From positions 1 through 15,994 of the forward strand of contig CABUDB010000010.1 of assembly GCA_902490245.1 (NCBI GenBank): a stretch of DNA of 15,994 bases, given 5' to 3'. The translations under genes and the position numbers were made by a program. The notes under the pieces were generated by a model. That model did no database searches. It had not been told where the DNA came from and worked only from the letters and a program-made list of their open reading frames with translations. This DNA comes from an uncultured Collinsella sp. (GTDB lineage Bacteria > Actinomycetota > Coriobacteriia > Coriobacteriales > Coriobacteriaceae). Shown piece after piece: positions 15,179 to 15,994 of the stretch (position 1 is the first letter of the stretch; the number at the start of each line of letters is the position of its first letter).

Positions 15179-15874
15179 TTATTCGATGATGTAGCCGACG
15201 CCCCAGACGTTTTTGATAAAGCGCGGCTTTTGTGCGTCGTCGCCGATCTTTTCGCGCAAGTGGCGAATGTGCACCATCACCGTATTGTTGGAGCCGGGCA
15301 TAAAGTCCTCGTTCCACACCGCGCGGAACAGGTCCTCCACGGCCACCACGCTGCCGCGATGCTCGACCAGATACAGCAAGATTGAATACTCGGTGGGTGT
15401 GAGGCGTACCGGCGCACCGTCCACCGTCACGGAACGAGCGTCGCGGTTGATCTCCAAGCCGTCGAGCTGAATGGTCGGCGACTCGGCCGCCTGCGCACGG
15501 CTACCGTAGCTGGTGTAGCGGCGAAGCTGAGCGTGCACGCGCGCGATGAGCTCCAGCGGACGGAACGGCTTGACCACGTAATCGTCCGCGCCAAGCGAAA
15601 GGCCCCCGATCTTGTCTTGCTGGGCATCGCGCGCCGTCAGCATGATCACGGGATAGGTATGGCTGGAACGGATCGTACGCAGCAGCTCAAACCCATCGAT
15701 ATCGGGCAGCATGACATCCAGCAGCGCCAAATCAAACTCCTGCTCCAAAATCGCCTTGGCAGCATCGGCCCCGCTATAGGCAATCTGGACATCAAAGCCC
15801 TCTTTTGTAAGGTAGATACCAACCAGGTCGGCGATGGCCTTCTCGTCATCAACTACCAAAATGCGCTCGTTCAT
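15179..15874 (-). CDS. VanR-like OmpR-family response regulator
   Basis: 231 residues. The receiver domain has the acidic pair Asp9/Asp10 in ILVVDDEKAIADLV, phospho-acceptor Asp53 in LLDVMLP, Thr80 and Lys102 in YVVKPFRPLELIARV, which closely matches VanR. The winged-helix domain has LTPTEYSILLYLVEH, VAVEDLFRAVW, the recognition-helix region NTVMVHIRHLREKIG and the end WGVGYIIE. The start has GAGGAG five bases before the ATG. It is the first gene of a two-gene unit with the kinase downstream. Target genes are not evident: nothing in the window resembles D-Ala-D-Lac ligase or other van functions. Confidence 0.92.
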   Translation of the reverse strand: MNERILVVDDEKAIADLVGIYLTKEGFDVQIAYSGADAAKAILEQEFDLALLDVMLPDIDGFELLRTIRSSHTYPVIMLTARDAQQDKIGGLSLGADDYVVKPFRPLELIARVHAQLRRYTSYGSRAQAAESPTIQLDGLEINRDARSVTVDGAPVRLTPTEYSILLYLVEHRGSVVAVEDLFRAVWNEDFMPGSNNTVMVHIRHLREKIGDDAQKPRFIKNVWGVGYIIE

Positions 15875-15994
15875 GCGTGCTCCTCTCGCGCTCCATTATG
15901 CCCGAGGCGGCGCGTGCCACACACAACAAGCGTGGGTGATCAGGCAAACCATTGCGGAGTCTATATATTGCAAAGCCAGCGCATATTCACCGTC
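15875..15994 (-). promoter_or_regulatory. Upstream region of the VanR-like regulator
   Basis: The 120 bases to the right edge contain no gene. On the minus strand, CATAAT (15900-15895, 5 of 6 to the -10 consensus) lies about 20 bases before the ATG, without a good -35 at 17 bases. A second AT-rich spot, TATATA (15967-15962), could be another -10. No clear operator is seen. Confidence 0.25.

Noticed and set aside
15153..15317. Longer version of the VanS-like kinase starting at 15317
   Set aside because: It would overlap the regulator gene by 139 bases and add an Arg-rich non-membrane segment; a ribosome binding site supports 15152.
13914..15874. Vancomycin resistance locus
   Set aside because: Only the VanR/VanS-like regulators are seen; there is no ligase, dehydrogenase or dipeptidase gene in the window, so a resistance call is not supported.

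Overview
The window looks like a chromosomal segment of a high-GC Gram-positive gut bacterium of the class Coriobacteriia, most likely Collinsella or a close relative. This is inferred from gene content, GC-rich third codon positions, AGGAGG-type ribosome binding sites and intergenic repeats that remind me of Collinsella genomes; it rests on memory, not on a search. All twelve confident genes lie on the minus strand, so transcription runs right to left. I see no tRNA, rRNA, CRISPR array, transposase or phage gene.

Layout in transcription order. (1) 15874-13914: an OmpR-family response regulator and a four-helix histidine kinase of VanR/VanS type, with no van resistance genes beside them. (2) 13810-10714: pstB (phosphate ABC transporter ATPase), then a PhoB-like regulator and a PhoR-like kinase. 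The transporter's other genes, pstS, pstC and pstA, are not in the window. (3) 10518-7915: a polysaccharide chain-length/tyrosine-kinase module (cpsC-cpsD-cpsB) followed by a GNAT acetyltransferase. No glycosyltransferase, flippase or polymerase gene is present. (4) 7712-5688: the chaperone gene htpG, preceded by a structured leader. (5) 5277-262: two tandem YhgE/Pip-type membrane proteins, apparently driven by one promoter whose -35 box lies in a perfect 8-bp tandem repeat, and ended by an intrinsic terminator.

The modules are mainly about sensing and the cell envelope: two two-component systems, phosphate uptake control, a tyrosine kinase/phosphatase pair for surface polysaccharide, and two large envelope-spanning proteins.

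The least explained DNA is non-coding. The htpG leader holds a GNRA-loop hairpin with a U-run, and that same U-run can pair with the htpG ribosome binding site in the style of a FourU RNA thermometer. The 377-base gap between htpG and the YhgE pair holds a long inverted repeat and a separate, elaborately folded element of about 100 nt. A nine-base motif, GGGACGTTC, occurs in both arms of that inverted repeat and again across the stop codon of the acetyltransferase gene. I did not find a clearly new multi-gene system; the best candidates for something undescribed are these RNA and repeat structures and the operator-controlled YhgE pair.
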